Assembly: GCA_015655255.1 (NCBI GenBank)
Contig: JAATFJ010000304.1
Coordinates: 1-7,924, forward strand
DNA length: 7,924 bases
From: Actinomycetales bacterium
GTDB lineage: Bacteria; Actinomycetota; Actinomycetes; Actinomycetales; Microbacteriaceae
Direction of reading: 5' to 3'
The notes under the pieces are model-generated. The model ran no database searches. It worked only from the letters and a program-made list of their open reading frames with translations, and had not been told where the DNA came from. The position numbers were made by a program, and so were the translations under genes. Positions 5,651 to 7,924 of this stretch are shown here, one piece after another; the first letter of the stretch is position 1, and every line of letters starts with the position of its first letter.

Positions 5651-6030
5651 ATACCGAGCCTCCCCCGGGCGGGGATGGTGTGTCTACGCACAACCAGAAG
5701 TGTGAAGGATCCAACTTTTTCACGGCCCTGTTTCGGCACGCCGACGACCGCCCGTGCTGCGCTGACATCGCGTGCGTCTGCTCCGGAGGGACGGAGTCCG
5801 CGCAGACTTCCTGCAACGGACGCACATCCTCCACGGACGCGGACGCCGGTTCGCAGGCACGCACTCGTTTTACGCAGGCACGCACTCGGACACGGATCCA
5901 TCCGCACGGCAGGCGTACGTCTCCTCCGACGTGCACACGGACACGCACGCACGCGTCCTCGCGACCGCAACAGCGCGCGTGCTGGCTGCGCCGGACCTCA
6001 GCGGCGCCGGGCCCGCGGGCAGACCCGGGC
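5651..6030. other. Intergenic region without a recognisable gene
   Basis: 380 bp between the LCP stop and the riboswitch leader. No open frame here looks coding: translations in all frames are Arg/Pro/His-rich and unlike any family. It must hold the promoter for the exchanger operon, but no convincing -35/-10 pair is seen. The least GC-rich spot is around 5700-5725. It contains a 16-bp direct repeat, an alternating purine/pyrimidine run near 5932-5956, and a GC-only hairpin GGCCCG/CGGGCC just past the LCP stop (about 6009-6030) that lacks a T-run. Confidence 0.6.
5852..5888. repeat. 16-bp perfect direct repeat
   Basis: CGCAGGCACGCACTCG occurs at 5852-5867 and again at 5873-5888, offset 21 bp, with the 5-bp spacer TTTTA. 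Two helical turns between copies would put both on the same DNA face, as in paired operator sites. It lies about 220 bp upstream of the aptamer and could equally be a small duplication. Confidence 0.8.
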
Positions 6031-7296
6031 CTACCCCTGCCCGTTGGAGCAGGTCTCCGTCCCGGCCGACTGCCCGCTGATGTTCTGCGGGAGCACGACG
6101 ACGCCCGCATCCGGAGTCTCGGTGGCGCTCGCATCCGGCGTGGCCGTGTCGTCATCGGGCGTGGCCGTGGCCGTATCGTCGGGCGTCACGGTGCCGTCGT
6201 CGGAGACGGGGGTCTCATCGACCGCGCCGTTCCCCGTCGCCGAGACCTCGATGCGATCGTTCGCGGCGAGCGCATCCCAGAGGATCTCAGCGCTCGCGTA
6301 GTCCGGCACGCGACGGTTCTCGTCCGCGGAGTCGACCAACACGGGGTACTGCAGGAAGTTGATGTCCTCATAGGGGACGTCCTTGACGGCGAGGGCGATC
6401 TGCGCGAGCAGGCTGGGGTTGGTGAGGCTCTCGCTGGGCCGCACGTTGGTGAGCACGGTGTTGGCGAGCTTGAGCATCGTGCCGATGTCGCCGAGCACCT
6501 CGCTGCTCATGATCTTGCGCACGAGGGCGGAGAGGTACACCTGCTGATTGCTCACGCGGCTGATGTCGCTGCCGTCACCGACGCCGTAGCGGGTGCGGAG
6601 GAACTGCAGCGCCTCGTACCCGGCGAGGGTGTGCGTGCCCGGATCGAGACTGAGGTTGGTGTAGCTGTCGTAGATGCCGTTGGCGACGCACACGTCGACG
6701 CCGCCGATCGCGTTGGTGATCTCGATGACGCCGCCCCACGTGATCTCCGCGGCGAACGGGATCTCCAGGCCCGTGAGCGATTTGATGGTCTCGACGACGC
6801 AGTTGAGGCCGCCCATCTCGTCCATCGCGTTGATCTGGGTCTTCGACGTCGCGGCGACCGTGCTGCCGTCGTCGGCCGTGCACTCCGGTGTGGCGACCAT
6901 GAGGTCGCGGGGGAAGGTGATGGCAGTGATGCGCCGCGGCTCGTCGGAGATGTGCAGGAGCATGTTGACGTCGTTGCGCTTGCCGCCCTCATCCTCCTCG
7001 CAGCGGTCGCCGAAGAGGGAGGCGTATTCCTCCTCGCATTCGTCCGTACCGACGAGGAGGATGTTCGTGCCGCCCTCGAACGCGGAGAGGTTCGGGGGAA
7101 CGCTCTCCTGCCCTTCCAGAGCGACGGCACCGTCGGTGTACTGCGAGGACAGGTCGTAGACGGTGTACGCACTCACGCCGACGGCGCTCACGAGGACGAC
7201 GGCCATGCCCACGCCGATGAGCTTGAGCAGCTGGGTCCACCGACGAGGTGTGTGCTGCTGGCCGTGGGCGGCGAGGGGGCGGCGAGAGACAGACAT
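6031..7296 (-). CDS. LytR-CpsA-Psr (LCP) family cell-wall glycopolymer transferase
   Basis: 421 residues from ATG 7296-7294 (MSVSRRPLAAHG). An alternative ATG nine bases upstream (7305) adds MGR; neither start has a strong ribosome site. Topology: short basic cytoplasmic tail, one TM at about 23-45, then an extracytoplasmic LCP domain. Family motifs are NILLVGTDE (78-86), RNDVNMLL with Arg107 and Asp109, ITFPRDLMV with Arg130 and Asp131, TQINAMDEMGG, IGGVDV, and FLRTRY (232-237) followed by Arg247 and QQ (251-252). LCP enzymes move polyprenyl-phosphate-linked glycopolymers such as teichoic acids, arabinogalactan or capsule onto peptidoglycan; conserved Arg and Asp residues bind pyrophosphate and metal. 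Six cysteines (87, 99, 139, 166, 203, 416) lie outside the membrane, so disulfides are plausible. Residues about 359-398 form a Thr/Pro/Asp-rich flexible tail. The polymer handled cannot be told from sequence. Confidence 0.92.
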   Translation of the reverse strand: MSVSRRPLAAHGQQHTPRRWTQLLKLIGVGMAVVLVSAVGVSAYTVYDLSSQYTDGAVALEGQESVPPNLSAFEGGTNILLVGTDECEEEYASLFGDRCEEDEGGKRNDVNMLLHISDEPRRITAITFPRDLMVATPECTADDGSTVAATSKTQINAMDEMGGLNCVVETIKSLTGLEIPFAAEITWGGVIEITNAIGGVDVCVANGIYDSYTNLSLDPGTHTLAGYEALQFLRTRYGVGDGSDISRVSNQQVYLSALVRKIMSSEVLGDIGTMLKLANTVLTNVRPSESLTNPSLLAQIALAVKDVPYEDINFLQYPVLVDSADENRRVPDYASAEILWDALAANDRIEVSATGNGAVDETPVSDDGTVTPDDTATATPDDDTATPDASATETPDAGVVVLPQNISGQSAGTETCSNGQG

Positions 7297-7511
7297 CCGT
7301 CCCATTCTCTGCGGGCGCCCTGTGAACAGCCTGACGGATGCACGGGTGCACGGGGTGGAGAGAATGCGCCGACGGGAACGCGGGGGCTCACGCCCCTCGC
7401 TCACGACGCCGCGAGCACGAATCCGTCAAGAACGACACGCCGACAGGGGCGACGCGGACCACACATCCGGCGAGGATCACGGCACCCGACGACCGGCATC
7501 GCCGTCGGGCC
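7297..7511 (-). promoter_or_regulatory. Upstream region of the LCP gene
   Basis: A 215-bp gap holding the LCP promoter region. The best candidate is TTGACG (7429-7424), 17 nt, TCGTGA (7406-7401) on the - strand; the -10 match is poor. A hairpin GGGGC-TCAC-GCCCC (7383-7396) and an interrupted palindrome TGCAC-GG-GTGCA (7339-7350) lie between it and the start and could be leader structure or an operator. No gene is seen. Confidence 0.3.
7485..7509 (-). terminator. Hairpin just after the MhuD-like gene
   Basis: On the - strand CCCGACG (7509-7503) and CGTCGGG (7491-7485) form a 7-bp GC-rich stem with an 11-nt loop, beginning 2 nt beyond the stop codon. No T-run follows, so it is at best a weak or factor-assisted terminator. 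Confidence 0.4.
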
Positions 7512-7808
7512 TCAGCTCGCGAGGTCGACGACCTCGAACTCGAGCATCTCTGCCTTCGTCGCCACGGGACGCGCGCCACCGGAGTGGTGCGCGTTCGCGC
7601 GGCCGTCGCGCCATGCGACATAGTCCTCCTCGCTGGCCCACGTCGTCACGACGAAGTACCGGGACTCTCCGGCCGTGGGGCGCAGCAACTGGAAGCCCTC
7701 GAAGCCGGGCTCGCCGTCCACGCCATGTTGACGGGCGGCGAACCTCTCCTCCAGCTCCGCCCCCTGCCCCTCGGGAACCGTGATGGCGTTGATCTTCACG
7801 ACAGACAT
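7512..7808 (-). CDS. mhuD: MhuD-like heme-degrading monooxygenase (ABM domain)
   Basis: 98 residues, a single dimeric alpha/beta-barrel (antibiotic biosynthesis monooxygenase-type) domain at full family length. Start ATG 7808-7806 has AAGGAG 6 nt upstream. The sequence follows mycobacterial MhuD (Rv3592) closely from the first residue: VVKINAI, VPEGQGAELEERFA, PGFEGFQLLRP, RYFVVTTW, PVAT, LEFEVV. The residues used by MhuD for heme binding and catalysis are at the same numbers: Asn7, Arg26, Trp66 and His75 (proximal heme ligand). MhuD opens heme, releasing iron and giving mycobilins rather than biliverdin plus CO; the same chemistry is expected here but not shown. It acts in the cytoplasm on imported heme. 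No heme uptake gene is in the window. It is transcribed alone or with something to the right. A weak -10 (CATAAT, 7835-7830) lies 21 nt before the start, with no clear -35. Confidence 0.88.
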   Translation of the reverse strand: MSVVKINAITVPEGQGAELEERFAARQHGVDGEPGFEGFQLLRPTAGESRYFVVTTWASEEDYVAWRDGRANAHHSGGARPVATKAEMLEFEVVDLAS

Positions 7809-7924
7809 GATGCTCCTTCGTTCCCTTCCATTATGCGGAGTCGCCCCGCGACGCGAGGCCTTCCTCCCTGTATCTCTTTCCTCTTCCGCCGCCCTTCCCC
7901 CTCCGCTCTCCCCCGTCGAGCCCC
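7809..7924. other. Upstream region of the MhuD-like gene with polypyrimidine tract
   Basis: 116 bp to the window edge without an open frame worth calling. It holds the ribosome site and a possible -10 of the MhuD-like gene. From about 7857 to 7917 the + strand is almost all C and T, resembling the pyrimidine-rich stretch after the YhgE/Pip gene. No iron-regulator (DtxR/IdeR-type) palindrome is seen. Confidence 0.5.

Noticed and set aside
5637..6155. 172-residue - strand open frame in the gap before the exchanger
   Set aside because: Arg/Pro/Cys-rich with no recognisable domain, it overlaps the LCP 3' end and runs into the aptamer.
7297..7511. tRNA or small RNA gene between the LCP and MhuD-like genes
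   Set aside because: Several short hairpins are present but no cloverleaf with T-loop and anticodon elements could be drawn.
5599..7623. 674-residue + strand open frame across the LCP gene
   Set aside because: Long only because GC-rich antisense DNA lacks stops; it covers the LCP gene with its conserved motifs and part of the MhuD-like gene.

Overview
The window is very GC-rich with strong G/C third-position bias and closely packed genes. MhuD-like, LytR-CpsA-Psr and MntR/DtxR-type proteins with actinobacterial features point to a high-GC actinobacterium, probably Micrococcales/Microbacteriaceae-like. The genus cannot be fixed from the sequence alone.

Left part (1-3263, + strand): a tightly coupled operon. 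It starts with the C-terminal part of a TetR-type regulator cut by the window edge. Next is a 344-residue protein shaped like an ABC ATPase but lacking the catalytic motifs and carrying a roughly 120-residue acidic tail built on 5-residue repeats. Last is a 628-residue YhgE/Pip membrane protein with two blocks of xxxLxxG heptads. Both junctions are 4-bp ATGA stop/start overlaps, so the three genes are probably co-translated. The likely theme is a regulated envelope or export system with a non-hydrolysing ABC-like partner.

Convergent junction (3264-3543): no gene. It holds a pyrimidine-rich 8-bp tandem repeat and a long imperfect inverted repeat (39-nt arms, 8-nt loop) that looks like an interspersed repeat element or bidirectional terminator.

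Middle part (3544-5650, - strand): a manganese-homeostasis unit. A leader matching the yybP-ykoY Mn2+ riboswitch (GGGGAGTAG near the 5' end, CGAGACCTTC at the 3' end, closing P1 helix) precedes a CaCA-family cation exchanger. The exchanger is followed 5 bp later by an MntR/DtxR-type metalloregulator whose metal-site residues are Mn-type (Asp13 and Asp108, where DtxR has Met and Cys). Three independent signals therefore agree on manganese, and the exchanger is best read as a candidate Mn2+ efflux protein.

Right part (5651-7924, - strand): a gene-free spacer with a 16-bp direct repeat, a LytR-CpsA-Psr cell-wall ligase-type protein with a Thr/Pro/Asp-rich tail, and a small MhuD-like heme-degrading monooxygenase with the four expected active-site residues. 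The last 116 bp hold its upstream region and a polypyrimidine stretch with no gene seen.
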